The notes beneath the pieces are model-generated. The model had not been told where the DNA came from and did not search any database. It saw only the letters and a program-made list of their open reading frames with translations. Positions 48,427 to 57,338 of a DNA stretch of 64,000 nt are shown piece after piece (the first letter of the stretch is position 1; each line of letters opens with the position of its first letter). Where the stretch lies: the NCBI RefSeq assembly GCF_042647465.1, contig NZ_JBHRVN010000004.1. One strand, given 5' to 3'. The DNA comes from Wagnerdoeblera intermedia. GTDB taxonomy: Bacteria; Pseudomonadota; Alphaproteobacteria; Rhodobacterales; Rhodobacteraceae. The translations under genes were made by a program, and so were the position numbers.

Positions 48427-48819
48427 ATGATCCGCCCCCTGCTTCTCACGGCGCTCGCGCTCAGCAGCCTGAGCGTTCCGGCCCTGGCCCAAAGCCTGAC
48501 CGACATCCGCACTCCGCCCGTGGAATGCCTGCGCCCGCTCGCCACGGAAGAGGGGCTTCAGCGTCTGGCCCTGGCCAATCTCATCGCCACCAACTGCGAG
48601 ATCGCGGGGCTTTTGCCCGGAGATGCGGCACTGATTGCCGGCAGCGCCCAGGAGGTTGCAAAACTGATGGGACTGTCGACTGAAGCCTATTTTCAAAACT
48701 ACATCGGCCCCGCGCTCTCGCGTTTCGGCACGACCGGGGCCTGTCAGCTTGAGGCGGATCGGACCCGCGAGAGCGCCGCAGAGCTGCGCGCCTTGGGCGG
48801 CGAAGTCCTCTCCCCCTGA
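48427..48819 (+). CDS. secreted hypothetical protein, 130 aa
   Basis: Signal peptide MIRPLLLTALALSSLSVPALAQS, start chosen there because of an AGCTTCCTG leader and signal fit. The mature part is helical with three cysteines (VECLRPL, TNCEIAGLL, GACQLEA). Divergent from mcl2 across 181 bases and ending in a shared terminator with lpdA. No family recognised. Confidence 0.65.
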   Translation: MIRPLLLTALALSSLSVPALAQSLTDIRTPPVECLRPLATEEGLQRLALANLIATNCEIAGLLPGDAALIAGSAQEVAKLMGLSTEAYFQNYIGPALSRFGTTGACQLEADRTRESAAELRALGGEVLSP

Positions 48820-48820
48820 A

Positions 48821-48842
48821 AAAGGGGCCCGAAGGCCCCTTT
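48821..48842. terminator. bidirectional terminator
   Basis: AAAGGGGCC (48821-48829) - CGAA - GGCCCCTTT (48834-48842), a perfect nine-bp stem with a tetraloop between two convergent genes. Confidence 0.85.
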
Positions 48843-48846
48843 CCGA

Positions 48847-50241
48847 TCAGATATGCAGCGCGCGCCCATAGGCGTCGAGCACGGATTCATGCATCATTTC
48901 TGATAGCGTCGGATGCGGGAAGACCGTCTCCATCAGCTCGGCTTCCGTAGTCTCCAGGCTGCGGCCAACGACATAGCCCTGAATCATCTCGGTCACCTCA
49001 GCACCCACCATATGCGCGCCCAGAAGCTCGCCGGTTTTGGCGTCGAAAATGGTTTTCACCATGCCTTCCGCCTCGCCAAGCGCGATGGCTTTGCCATTGC
49101 CGATGAAGGGGAAACGTCCCACTTTCAACTCATAGCCCGCTGCTTTCGCCTTTTCTTCGGTCAGCCCGACAGAGGCCACCTGCGGGTGGCAGTAGGTGCA
49201 GCCTGCGATGCTGTTCGGCTTGATCGGATGGGGCTTTTGACCGGCGATCAGCTCTGCCACCATCACACCCTCATGGCTGGCCTTATGGGCAAGCCAGGGC
49301 GCACCGGCGATGTCGCCGATCGCATAGAGACCCGGGACTTTGGTGCGGCAGAATTCATCAGTCACCACATGGGTGCGATCCACCTCAACGCCCTGCTCTT
49401 CGAGGCCAAGTCCCTCGACGTTGCCCACAATGCCGACAGCCGAGATCACGGTGTCAAAGCGGCGCGTCTCGACCTTGCCGTTCATTTCAATATGCGCGGT
49501 GACGCCGCTCGCATCGCGGTCAAGTTTTTTAACCGTGGCTTTTTCGAGGATGGTCATCCCCTGCTTCACGAAGGATTTTTTCGCAAAGGCCGCAATCTCA
49601 GCATCTTCGACCGGCAGAATACGGTCCATGACTTCCACCACGGTCGTCTTTGCGCCCAGCGTATTGTAGAAGCTCGCAAATTCAATGCCGATCGCGCCCG
49701 AGCCGATGACCAGCAGATCTTTGGGCATGCGCCCGGGCTGCAGAGCGTGTTTATAGGTCCATACCCGGTCGCCATCGGCCTCAAGGCCCGGAAGTTCCCG
49801 CGCCCGCGCGCCGGTCGCCAGAACGATATGCGGCGCAGAAAGGGTCTCTTCGCCCTTCGCGCCTGTGACGCTCAGGCTGCCTTTGCCGGTCAGCTTCGCC
49901 GCGCCCATGAAAACGGTCACTTTGTTTTTCTTCATCAGATGGCCGATGCCGCCCGAGAGCTGCTTTGCCACCCCGCGTGAGCGCGCGACCACGGCATCAA
50001 GATCGTAGCCGATGTTGTCTGCCTTCAGCCCGAATTCTTTGGCACGGTGCATCAGGTGAAAAACTTCGGCCGAGCGCAGCAGCGCCTTGGTCGGGATACA
50101 GCCCCAGTTCAGGCAGATCCCGCCCAGGTGTTCGCGCTCAACAATCGCCACATTCAGGCCAAGCTGGGCGCCGCGGATGGCAGCCACATAACCGCCGGGG
50201 CCCGCCCCGACGACGATCATATCAAAATTCTGAGCTGCCAT
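48847..50241 (-). CDS. lpdA: dihydrolipoyl dehydrogenase, 464 aa
   Basis: E3 flavoprotein of 2-oxoacid dehydrogenases. FAD motif MIVVGAGPGGYVAAIRGAQ, redox-active disulfide GGICLNWGCIPTKAL, NAD motif LVIGSGAIGIEFASFY, and the catalytic His/Glu in TVFPHPTLSEMMHESV. It is monocistronic here, with a perfect palindrome upstream; no E1/E2 genes are nearby. Confidence 0.96.
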   Translation of the reverse strand: MAAQNFDMIVVGAGPGGYVAAIRGAQLGLNVAIVEREHLGGICLNWGCIPTKALLRSAEVFHLMHRAKEFGLKADNIGYDLDAVVARSRGVAKQLSGGIGHLMKKNKVTVFMGAAKLTGKGSLSVTGAKGEETLSAPHIVLATGARARELPGLEADGDRVWTYKHALQPGRMPKDLLVIGSGAIGIEFASFYNTLGAKTTVVEVMDRILPVEDAEIAAFAKKSFVKQGMTILEKATVKKLDRDASGVTAHIEMNGKVETRRFDTVISAVGIVGNVEGLGLEEQGVEVDRTHVVTDEFCRTKVPGLYAIGDIAGAPWLAHKASHEGVMVAELIAGQKPHPIKPNSIAGCTYCHPQVASVGLTEEKAKAAGYELKVGRFPFIGNGKAIALGEAEGMVKTIFDAKTGELLGAHMVGAEVTEMIQGYVVGRSLETTEAELMETVFPHPTLSEMMHESVLDAYGRALHI

Positions 50242-50261
50242 GTACCGCCCCCTCTGAGAAC

Positions 50262-50279
50262 TAGTTTAGCGTTAAACTA
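50262..50279. promoter_or_regulatory. perfect palindrome upstream of lpdA
   Basis: TAGTTTA (50262-50268) - GCGT - TAAACTA (50273-50279), 21 bases before the lpdA start; MarR/TetR-type operator geometry. Confidence 0.55.
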
Positions 50280-50302
50280 ATTTTCCGCCACCTGTAAAGT
50301 CC

Positions 50303-50875
50303 TCAGTCCTGCTGAAGTTCCTTCACGACCGACATATAGCCACCATTGGCCAGGAAGGCAGCTTCCTCAGCCGTGGTCTCACGGCCCAGAGCCTCGTTGC
50401 GGTAAGGAAAACGGCCATAACGACGAATAACTTCGGTATGCGCACGGGCATGAAGGTGGTTTGAGGCGCCGGTTTCCGGCATTCGTTCAGCCATTAAATC
50501 AATGCACAAAAGCTGATCTTCCAGATCCTCTGAATGCATGAAGGGCAGATAGAAGAACTGTCGCGCAGGTTCCGGCGCGTCCAGATCCCAACCCTTTTCC
50601 AGCGCGATTCGCGCGGCATTCAGCGCCATGGCATCGGTAGAGAAGGCCTTGCCTTCACCACGCCAGAGATTGCGCGGGAACTGATCGGTCACGACCAGAT
50701 AGGCCAGGGTCGCTGCGGGGCCGGAGATCCAATGCTCAATGCCGCCTTCTGCCGCCGCTTCCCACAGATCGCCAAAGCGCGTGCGGATATCCTCATCGAC
50801 CTCAGCCGTGCCGAGATACCAGCCCTCAGGGCCAAGTTCTTCCAGCCAGTAATCCAGCACTTCGGTGGGGGTCAT
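50303..50875 (-). CDS. DUF924 family protein, 190 aa
   Basis: Start MTPTEVLDYWLEELGPEGWY; core LAYLVVTDQFPRNLWRGEGKAFSTDAMAL and FFYLPFMHSEDLEDQLLCIDL are the DUF924 signature; C-terminus RYGRFPYRNEALGRETTAEEAAFL. All-helical tetratricopeptide-like fold; function unknown. Confidence 0.88.
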   Translation of the reverse strand: MTPTEVLDYWLEELGPEGWYLGTAEVDEDIRTRFGDLWEAAAEGGIEHWISGPAATLAYLVVTDQFPRNLWRGEGKAFSTDAMALNAARIALEKGWDLDAPEPARQFFYLPFMHSEDLEDQLLCIDLMAERMPETGASNHLHARAHTEVIRRYGRFPYRNEALGRETTAEEAAFLANGGYMSVVKELQQD

Positions 50876-50934
50876 GCGCAGGCTCCTTGTTACAAGGCCC
50901 CCATGGTGGCAGCTAAGCGGGCCTGCCGCAACCG

Positions 50935-52086
50935 TCAGACGCGCTTTGCCCCCGGACGCGCAAGGCTGCGCCAGATGCCATAAAGCGCAAGCGCCAGCAG
51001 GAGGGCGGAGATAAAGAGAAAGAATCCCGGCGGACCGAACCACGCCATCATCTGCCCCGTGATCAGCGGCCCGCAGACAGCGCCTGATCCGTTGAGAAAC
51101 AACAGCGCCGAAGAGGCGCCGGGCATCCGCTCCGGCTCAAGCCCGTCGTTGGTATGGGCGATCAGCAGCCCGTAGACCGGGTTCACAATCCCGCCAAGCG
51201 CCAGAGCCATGACGCTTTGCAGCGCAAAACTCATGGGAAGAAGCGCGGTCAGCAGCATCAGGACACCGCCCGCAAGCGATAGCCCCACCACCAGCCGGCG
51301 CCGCTCCATCCGGTCCGAGAGCCAGCCGAGCGGGTATTGAAAGATCAATCCCCCCAGATACATCGCTCCGATAAAGATTGAGATCTGCTGCAGGCTCAGC
51401 CCCGTCTCCGTGCCCCAGACAGAGGCCATGCCCATCATGGCTGAGTACACCCCGCCGCTCAGCACCATACCCGCGCAGCCAAGCGGCGACAGGCTGTAAA
51501 GCTCTCGCAGCCCCATACGCCGGGCGGCCTGATAGGGCGGTGCCTGCACACCGCTGAGCAGGAAGGGCATCAGACCAAGCGCAACCAGCACCCCCGCCAG
51601 CATGAAGAGCACCATGCCTGAGGGATCGGCCGCATTCAGCAGCGCCTGCGCCCCGATGATGCCCAGCATCTGCATCACCATGTATAGCGAGAGCACCTGC
51701 CCGCGTGTCTCATCGCCGGAGATTTTGTTCAGCCAGCTGTCAGTCGCCACATAGATCCCCGCCATGGCGATCCCGGTCAGGACGCGGCAGAAGATCCAGA
51801 ACCAGACCTGCGGTAGCAGGCCGTATCCCAGAAGGGCAATGACCAGCAAAAACCCCATGGCTGAGATCACCCGAACATTGCCCGCCCGGGCAATCAATCC
51901 GGGCGCAAGCTGTGCACCAAGCAGCATTCCGGCGAAATAGGCCGCCATGACCAGCGCCATGCTGGTGGTGGAGAAATGCTCCAGCTCACCACGCACACCC
52001 AGAAGCCCCCCCTGTATGCCATTGCCCAGAAGCAAAAAGCCCACAGAGAGGAGAAGCGGCCAGATGACCGCCAGAACAGCACGCAT
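50935..52086 (-). CDS. major facilitator superfamily transporter, 383 aa
   Basis: Twelve hydrophobic helices; the GWLSDRMERRRLVVGLSLAGG loop after TM6-7 is the MFS signature and FYVATDSWLN-like segment (GIYVATDSWLNKIS) is seen in YcaD-type members. Substrate unknown; probably an efflux carrier. Downstream of queA by 28 bases on the same strand. Confidence 0.85.
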   Translation of the reverse strand: MRAVLAVIWPLLLSVGFLLLGNGIQGGLLGVRGELEHFSTTSMALVMAAYFAGMLLGAQLAPGLIARAGNVRVISAMGFLLVIALLGYGLLPQVWFWIFCRVLTGIAMAGIYVATDSWLNKISGDETRGQVLSLYMVMQMLGIIGAQALLNAADPSGMVLFMLAGVLVALGLMPFLLSGVQAPPYQAARRMGLRELYSLSPLGCAGMVLSGGVYSAMMGMASVWGTETGLSLQQISIFIGAMYLGGLIFQYPLGWLSDRMERRRLVVGLSLAGGVLMLLTALLPMSFALQSVMALALGGIVNPVYGLLIAHTNDGLEPERMPGASSALLFLNGSGAVCGPLITGQMMAWFGPPGFFLFISALLLALALYGIWRSLARPGAKRV

Positions 52087-52114
52087 GGCCCCCCGGCCTT
52101 TCCGAGCGCAGGCT

Positions 52115-53164
52115 TCAGCCCGGAAGCAGAAGCGAGCTGTCTCCGTAAGAGAAGAATCGATAGCGCTGCTCTACGGCATGCGCATAGATCCGGTCTATGC
52201 GCTCTTTCGTCATCAGCGCCGAGACCAGCATCAGAAGCGTGCTTTTGGGCAGGTGGAAATTGGTCATCAACCCGTCGGCCACGCGGAATCTGAAGCCCGG
52301 GCGGATGAAAATATCCGTCTCGCCGGTCCAGGGCTGCAGCCCCTCATCGGTGGCAGCGCTTTCGATCAGACGCAGCGCGGTGGTGCCGACCGCGATGATG
52401 CGCCCGCCCGCCGCCTTTGTGGCATTGATTTCGGCCGCGGCTTTGTCAGTGACCTGCCCCCATTCGGCGTGCATTTTATGGGTCTCGATGTTCTCAACCT
52501 TCACCGGAAGGAAGGTGCCCGCGCCGACATGCAGGGTGACTTCGGTAAAGCCCACGCCCATGGCGCGCAGCTCTTCCATCAGTTCCGGGGTAAAATGCAG
52601 GCTTGCCGTGGGCGCGGCCACCGCGCCGGAGACGCGGGCAAAGACGGTCTGGTAGTCGTCATTGTCCTGAGCATCCGGCGCGCGTTTGGCGGCGATATAG
52701 GGCGGCAGCGGCATGGTGCCCACCTCGGCCAGAGCCGCCTCAAGCGCGTCGCCTTCGGCGTCAAAGGACAACACGACGTCTTCGTCCGATTTCTGCAGCA
52801 CGCTCGCCGAAAGGCGCTCGCCAAAGCGGATCACCTCACCCTCTTTCAGCTTGCGCAGCGGCTTGGCCATGGCGCGCCAGGCCCCGTCGGGCTGCGGCTC
52901 CATCAGGGTGATCTCGATCTTCGCCTCGACCAGTCCCTGAGCGCTCTCGCGCAGACGCCGCCCCGTGAGCCGGGCGGGAATGACCTTGGTGTTGTTCAGC
53001 ACCAGCCGGTCACCGGGACGCAAAACCGAAGGCAGGTCCGAGACATGCAGATCGCGCATCCCATCGCCTTCACAGATAAGGAATTTCGCCGCGGTGCGCG
53101 GCTTTGCGGGCCGGGTCGCAATCAGGTCTTCCGGCAGGTGATAGTCAAAATCGTCAAGTTTCAT
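52115..53164 (-). CDS. queA: S-adenosylmethionine:tRNA ribosyltransferase-isomerase QueA, 349 aa
   Basis: Makes epoxyqueuosine from preQ1 in tRNA. MKLDDFDYHLPEDLIATRPAKPR, RLVLNNTKVIPARL, TLHVGAGTFLPVKVENIETHKMHAEW and MTNFHLPKSTLLMLVSALM are all present. Length normal. Confidence 0.96.
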   Translation of the reverse strand: MKLDDFDYHLPEDLIATRPAKPRTAAKFLICEGDGMRDLHVSDLPSVLRPGDRLVLNNTKVIPARLTGRRLRESAQGLVEAKIEITLMEPQPDGAWRAMAKPLRKLKEGEVIRFGERLSASVLQKSDEDVVLSFDAEGDALEAALAEVGTMPLPPYIAAKRAPDAQDNDDYQTVFARVSGAVAAPTASLHFTPELMEELRAMGVGFTEVTLHVGAGTFLPVKVENIETHKMHAEWGQVTDKAAAEINATKAAGGRIIAVGTTALRLIESAATDEGLQPWTGETDIFIRPGFRFRVADGLMTNFHLPKSTLLMLVSALMTKERIDRIYAHAVEQRYRFFSYGDSSLLLPG

Positions 53165-53193
53165 CTTTACATCCCAAAGCCCGCCGCCCGGTC

Positions 53194-56100
53194 CTACCCC
53201 GGCAGCTTTGCCGCCGGGCGGCGCAGCATGTCGCGCAGAAATCCCGGCACCAGCGCCGTCAGCGGATTGACCGAGACCTGCGGCGCACGGGCCGGGCCTT
53301 CCACCCGATAGGTGAAGCCGACCAGCCCTTCGCCCGGCCGCGTCAGAACAGAGCCAATAGCATTGACCATGTAAAAGGGCGAGATCACCCCGCGCAGATT
53401 AAGGCGGTCCTGGGTGGTATAATAAACCCCCTCAAGCGAGACCCCGAAGGAGGCGCCCACCGCGCTCATCTCATTCAATTCGATCCCCTCAGGGGTCATG
53501 CGAAACCCGCCCGAGGCCTCTCCGAAGGCGATGCCACTGGTGGCAAGCTGGTCGATCAGTCCGACGATGCTGACGGCATTGAGCATCTCTGCCAGCGCCG
53601 GCAGATTGCGCACGACAAACACCTTCATGCTGAGCTGGCCGCGATAATGGCCCCGCGCCCCGTCGGGGACGACAACCACATCCAGCTCGCCCCCATACGC
53701 CTTGTCAAAAAGCCCCGCCGCCCGCAGCGCAGCGCCGCCGTCATCGGCCTGCAGACGCACCGACGTACCCCCCGCACCGGCCGCAAGCGTCAGACCGATG
53801 GGAACCTGCCCCCCAAGCCGGCCCGTCAGGTTACCATCAACGCCCCCCGCTCCCACTGAGATGCGACCCCGAACCTGCGAAAGCCGTATATTCCCCGCAA
53901 CCCGCGCGTCATCCAGCGCCAGGGTGATCGGTGTCCGCGCCCCGCCTGCCGAAGCCCCCGCGCCGCCCTGCATCCGCTCAGGCAGACGGCGCAGATCAAA
54001 ACTGCCCCCCGTCACGCGAATCTGCGGCGGCGCTCCGCGACCCTGACCTGTCAGCTCTGCGCTGGCATCGAGCCATTCGCCGACTTTCAGATCACTCAAC
54101 GCCAGACGATCGAGCGTGCCGCCCTCGGCCAGCCGCAGGCTCCCCGTGGCACTCAGCCCCGGCGCTGAAAGATGCAGCCGCTCAAAACGCATCGGCTGGC
54201 TGAGCTCCCCGGAAAGGTCGAGCCTGCCGCGCGCGGAAGCCGCTTTGCTCCAGCTGAGCTGCGGGATGCGCAGCACCGCGCCGCTCAGATCTGAGGTGAC
54301 TTTCAGCGCAGGCGGCTGGCCCGGCTTCAGGGTCACTTCGAAATCTGCTGACCCCGCGCCGCTGAGAACCCCCTCCCCCAAACCCGCCAGGAACTCGCGG
54401 CCCAGATCTGCATCAAGTCGCGCGCGACCCCGGACGCTGCTGCCCGCGCCGGGCTGACCCAGGGGCAGCGTCCATGTGGCATTGGCCCGGGCAGCGCCAA
54501 GGCGCAGATCGCCGCTGACCTGAACCTGCCCCGGAACGGCCACGAGGTTCAGACTGTCGGCGGTGAGCACCCGCCCCTTCACCAACCGGTCCGAGCGCAG
54601 ATCCCGCAGCGTGCCGCGCACATCAAACTCAATGTCCTCACGCGCAGGCCGGCGCATCAGCGGCACATGGATGGTGCTGGTGACCTCAGCCCGCCCCTCA
54701 CCCAGATCGGTCGGCATATTGGCGCGACTGAGGAAGCCGAAGGGGGGCTGATCGAGCAGCGAGAGAGCCGCAGTGAGGCTGCTTTCCGTGTTGAGCCGGA
54801 TCTCGGCCCGGACGGGACGCTGACGGAAATCCGCAACCTTGAACATCGAGCGGCTGACGCGGATTTCCCCGCCGGTTGGCGGGGTTATCAGACCATCTTC
54901 AACCACGGTGATATAAGACGCGCCCTCGATCACCGCATAGCCGCGGCCCTGACGGATCGGCGGAAGCGTCGGCATGAATCGCACATCCGCATCGCTGAAT
55001 TCATAGCCCAGCGAGAACCAGGGCTCCTGTCCGGGCCGCAGCCGCAGCCCGGCGCGGGCATCAAAAAGCATCCCCTGCTGCACATTTGCCACCAGCCAGT
55101 CCCGGGTCTTAGTGGCCACCTGCACCGGCCAGAGCGCGATCAGCTGATCATGGCGGATGCGGTCCTGGGTGACATCCACCGCGACTTCCCAACCGGCCTC
55201 CGTGGCGCGCACATTGCCCCCGAGCGAGAGGTGGCGTCCCTCTTCCACAAGCGAGAACTGCCCCACCTCGACCGAAAAAGGGTCCAGCCGCAGCCGCACA
55301 TCCGCGGCCCCTTCCGAGAACTGAACATTCTGCTCAAAAACGCCATGAGGGTTGATGACCAGATCCGACAGCGCCAGCTGCGTGACGAAATCCTGCGGAA
55401 TGCCGTCTTTCAGGTCGAGCAGATCGACATGCCCCGCCGCCTTCATACGCAGCGCCGGACTGTCCACCCGAAGCGCCGAAATCCGCAGGCGCGAGGCGGC
55501 GGGATCAAGTGCAAATTCAAACTCAGCGCCGCCCAGACGCAGGGGCTGAACCCCCTCAACGGGTTTCAGAACGCCCTCACCCAGCGAAAGCGCGCCGCTC
55601 AGGAAAGTCACCCGACCATCCGCGCCAAGACCGGCCTGCATCTCGCCCGAAATCGGCGCCTCAAGCGCCCGCAGCGGCGCCAGCGCCGGCGCCTGAGCGG
55701 CCAGATCGGCGGCGGCCATGTCTTCGACCTGGACGGAAATCTCGGCGTCGCCCGTGCCCTGCATGATGAAGGTCAACTGCGCGCGGGCCTGACGCTCGCC
55801 ACCGCCCACCAGCCCCATACCAACGTCCAGGGCCACGCGCTCTCCCCGACGGCTCAGCGCGATGCGCCCGTCGCCCACGGTATAGATGCGCCCTGCACGG
55901 CGATCGTCGAGGGTAATGGTCACGGCATCCGCCTCAGCCCGGCTCAAAGCCTCGGCGATGGGCAGGGAGAATGTGTCAGCGATCCGGTCCAGAAGCTCGG
56001 CAAAATTCTGCGGCGGGCTGACACCGCCTCCGCCGACATCGAGATCAAAGCTGCCATCGGGCAGACGCCGCAAGGCCAGCCGCGCCCCGCTGATCCGGAT

Positions 56101-56499
56101 TGATGCGGGACGGATCCGGCCGGTCAGAAGCGATCCCGGCTCAAAGCGAACAGAGACATCCGGCAGCACCGCGCGCCCGGTCCCCTCTGCGGGGGCGATG
56201 CGCAGATCTTCGATCCGCAGTTCCGGCCTGCGGTCTGACCCAATGCGCAAAGAAACCCCGCCAAGCGAAACCCGCGCCTGCCCGCTGAGCGCCGTATTGA
56301 CCCTCGACTGAAGCTCCGTAACCGCCCAGAGCGGAATTTCAACCGGCCGCCCCGACAGCAGCCAGGCTGCACCACTCAGCAGACCCAGGACCAGCGCAAG
56401 GGCCAGCCCGACGCGAAACACGGCCCGACCGAGCCGTTTTCTGAATCCGCCCCCCCGGGGCGCGGGCTCTGGCTGGTCTGGGGCGCGTGCGTCCTGCAT
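53194..56499 (-). CDS. AsmA-like / DUF3971 envelope protein, about 1,101 aa
   Basis: Start MQDARAPDQPEPAP chosen after the last plausible upstream codons; one TM helix (VGLALALVLGLLSGAAWLL) anchors a very large periplasmic part made of repeating beta-strand segments. DUF3971 is in the N-terminal half and an AsmA-type C-terminal domain ends RRPAAKLPG. Proteins of this class (YhdP, TamB relatives) form hydrophobic grooves that carry phospholipids to the outer membrane. It overlaps nothing and is divergent from bcp. Confidence 0.85.
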   Translation of the reverse strand: MQDARAPDQPEPAPRGGGFRKRLGRAVFRVGLALALVLGLLSGAAWLLSGRPVEIPLWAVTELQSRVNTALSGQARVSLGGVSLRIGSDRRPELRIEDLRIAPAEGTGRAVLPDVSVRFEPGSLLTGRIRPASIRISGARLALRRLPDGSFDLDVGGGGVSPPQNFAELLDRIADTFSLPIAEALSRAEADAVTITLDDRRAGRIYTVGDGRIALSRRGERVALDVGMGLVGGGERQARAQLTFIMQGTGDAEISVQVEDMAAADLAAQAPALAPLRALEAPISGEMQAGLGADGRVTFLSGALSLGEGVLKPVEGVQPLRLGGAEFEFALDPAASRLRISALRVDSPALRMKAAGHVDLLDLKDGIPQDFVTQLALSDLVINPHGVFEQNVQFSEGAADVRLRLDPFSVEVGQFSLVEEGRHLSLGGNVRATEAGWEVAVDVTQDRIRHDQLIALWPVQVATKTRDWLVANVQQGMLFDARAGLRLRPGQEPWFSLGYEFSDADVRFMPTLPPIRQGRGYAVIEGASYITVVEDGLITPPTGGEIRVSRSMFKVADFRQRPVRAEIRLNTESSLTAALSLLDQPPFGFLSRANMPTDLGEGRAEVTSTIHVPLMRRPAREDIEFDVRGTLRDLRSDRLVKGRVLTADSLNLVAVPGQVQVSGDLRLGAARANATWTLPLGQPGAGSSVRGRARLDADLGREFLAGLGEGVLSGAGSADFEVTLKPGQPPALKVTSDLSGAVLRIPQLSWSKAASARGRLDLSGELSQPMRFERLHLSAPGLSATGSLRLAEGGTLDRLALSDLKVGEWLDASAELTGQGRGAPPQIRVTGGSFDLRRLPERMQGGAGASAGGARTPITLALDDARVAGNIRLSQVRGRISVGAGGVDGNLTGRLGGQVPIGLTLAAGAGGTSVRLQADDGGAALRAAGLFDKAYGGELDVVVVPDGARGHYRGQLSMKVFVVRNLPALAEMLNAVSIVGLIDQLATSGIAFGEASGGFRMTPEGIELNEMSAVGASFGVSLEGVYYTTQDRLNLRGVISPFYMVNAIGSVLTRPGEGLVGFTYRVEGPARAPQVSVNPLTALVPGFLRDMLRRPAAKLPG

Positions 56500-56602
56500 C
56501 TGATCCGAAAAATCTCTCTCTGCCGCAGGGTTTAACTTTCCACAGACCGGGGTAAAAGACAAAAGAATGTCACCCACAACCGCCAGGAAACGGAGCCCTC
56601 AG

Positions 56603-57064
56603 ATGATCGAGACCGGCCGGATTGCCCCCGACTTCACCCTGCCGCGCGACGGCGGCGATATGGTGACACTCTCAGACCAGCGCCCGGCGAAAGTCGTGCT
56701 CTATTTCTATCCCAAGGACAACACGCCGGGCTGCACCACTGAGGCGCTGGATTTCAGCGCGCTGGCTGCAGAATTCGCCGAAGCCGGGGGCAGGGTCTTC
56801 GGGATCTCCCGTGACAGCGTGAAAAAACACGAAAATTTCTGCGCCAGACACGGACTTAAGGTCGCGCTTCTTTCCGACGAAGATGGCGCAACCTGCGAGG
56901 CCTATGGCGTCTGGGTGGAAAAGCAGAACTACGGCAAAACCTATATGGGGATCGAGCGGTCGACTTTTCTGATCGACGCGCGGGGTCAGATCGCGAAGGT
57001 CTGGCGTAAGGTGAAGGTCAAAGACCACGCCGCCGAAGTGCTGGAGGCGGCACGCGGTCTTTGA
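56603..57064 (+). CDS. bcp: peroxiredoxin Bcp/PrxQ type, 153 aa
   Basis: Reduces hydrogen peroxide and alkyl peroxides. Start MIETGRIAPDFTLP; peroxidatic Cys in YFYPKDNTPGCTTEALDF; KVWRKVKVKDHAAEVL at the end. The resolving Cys usually found five residues after the peroxidatic one is Leu here (GCTTEAL), so it may work as a 1-Cys enzyme or use another Cys (NFCARHG or ATCEAYG). Confidence 0.92.
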   Translation: MIETGRIAPDFTLPRDGGDMVTLSDQRPAKVVLYFYPKDNTPGCTTEALDFSALAAEFAEAGGRVFGISRDSVKKHENFCARHGLKVALLSDEDGATCEAYGVWVEKQNYGKTYMGIERSTFLIDARGQIAKVWRKVKVKDHAAEVLEAARGL

Positions 57065-57076
57065 CGTCAGCGCGGC

Positions 57077-57151
57077 TCAGCGCAGGCCGACAAAAGACAA
57101 AATGGCCAGAACCACGACAACCAGGCCGATGATATAAATAACATTATTCAT
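57077..57151 (-). CDS. 24-residue single-helix membrane peptide
   Basis: MNNVIYIIGLVVVVLAILSF then VGLR: one transmembrane helix and a charged end. GGAGAG seven bases before the ATG. Similar MNN-start peptides of this exact length are, to my recollection, conserved in Rhodobacteraceae. Too short for normal gene calling. Confidence 0.6.
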   Translation of the reverse strand: MNNVIYIIGLVVVVLAILSFVGLR

Positions 57152-57283
57152 GCGTAACTCTCCGCTCACTCTGTAAAGCAGCCCGGGTCTGCCCGGCACC
57201 ACCGATGGGTCACAGCCTGTCAACCTCAGCCCTGCCGGAGAGGTTCCTTAAGAGGTACTTTACACCCGCCCCGAAATGAAAAA

Positions 57284-57310
57284 GGCCGGCGCCGCAAACG
57301 CGGGCCGGCC
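57284..57310 (-). terminator. terminator of the tat operon
   Basis: GGCCGGC (57284-57290) / GCCGGCC (57304-57310) with a 13-base loop, followed by TTTTTCATTT on the minus strand; 29 bases past the DUF815 stop. Confidence 0.75.
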
Positions 57311-57338
57311 TTTCATCTGTTCAGGTAAATCTGCCGGA

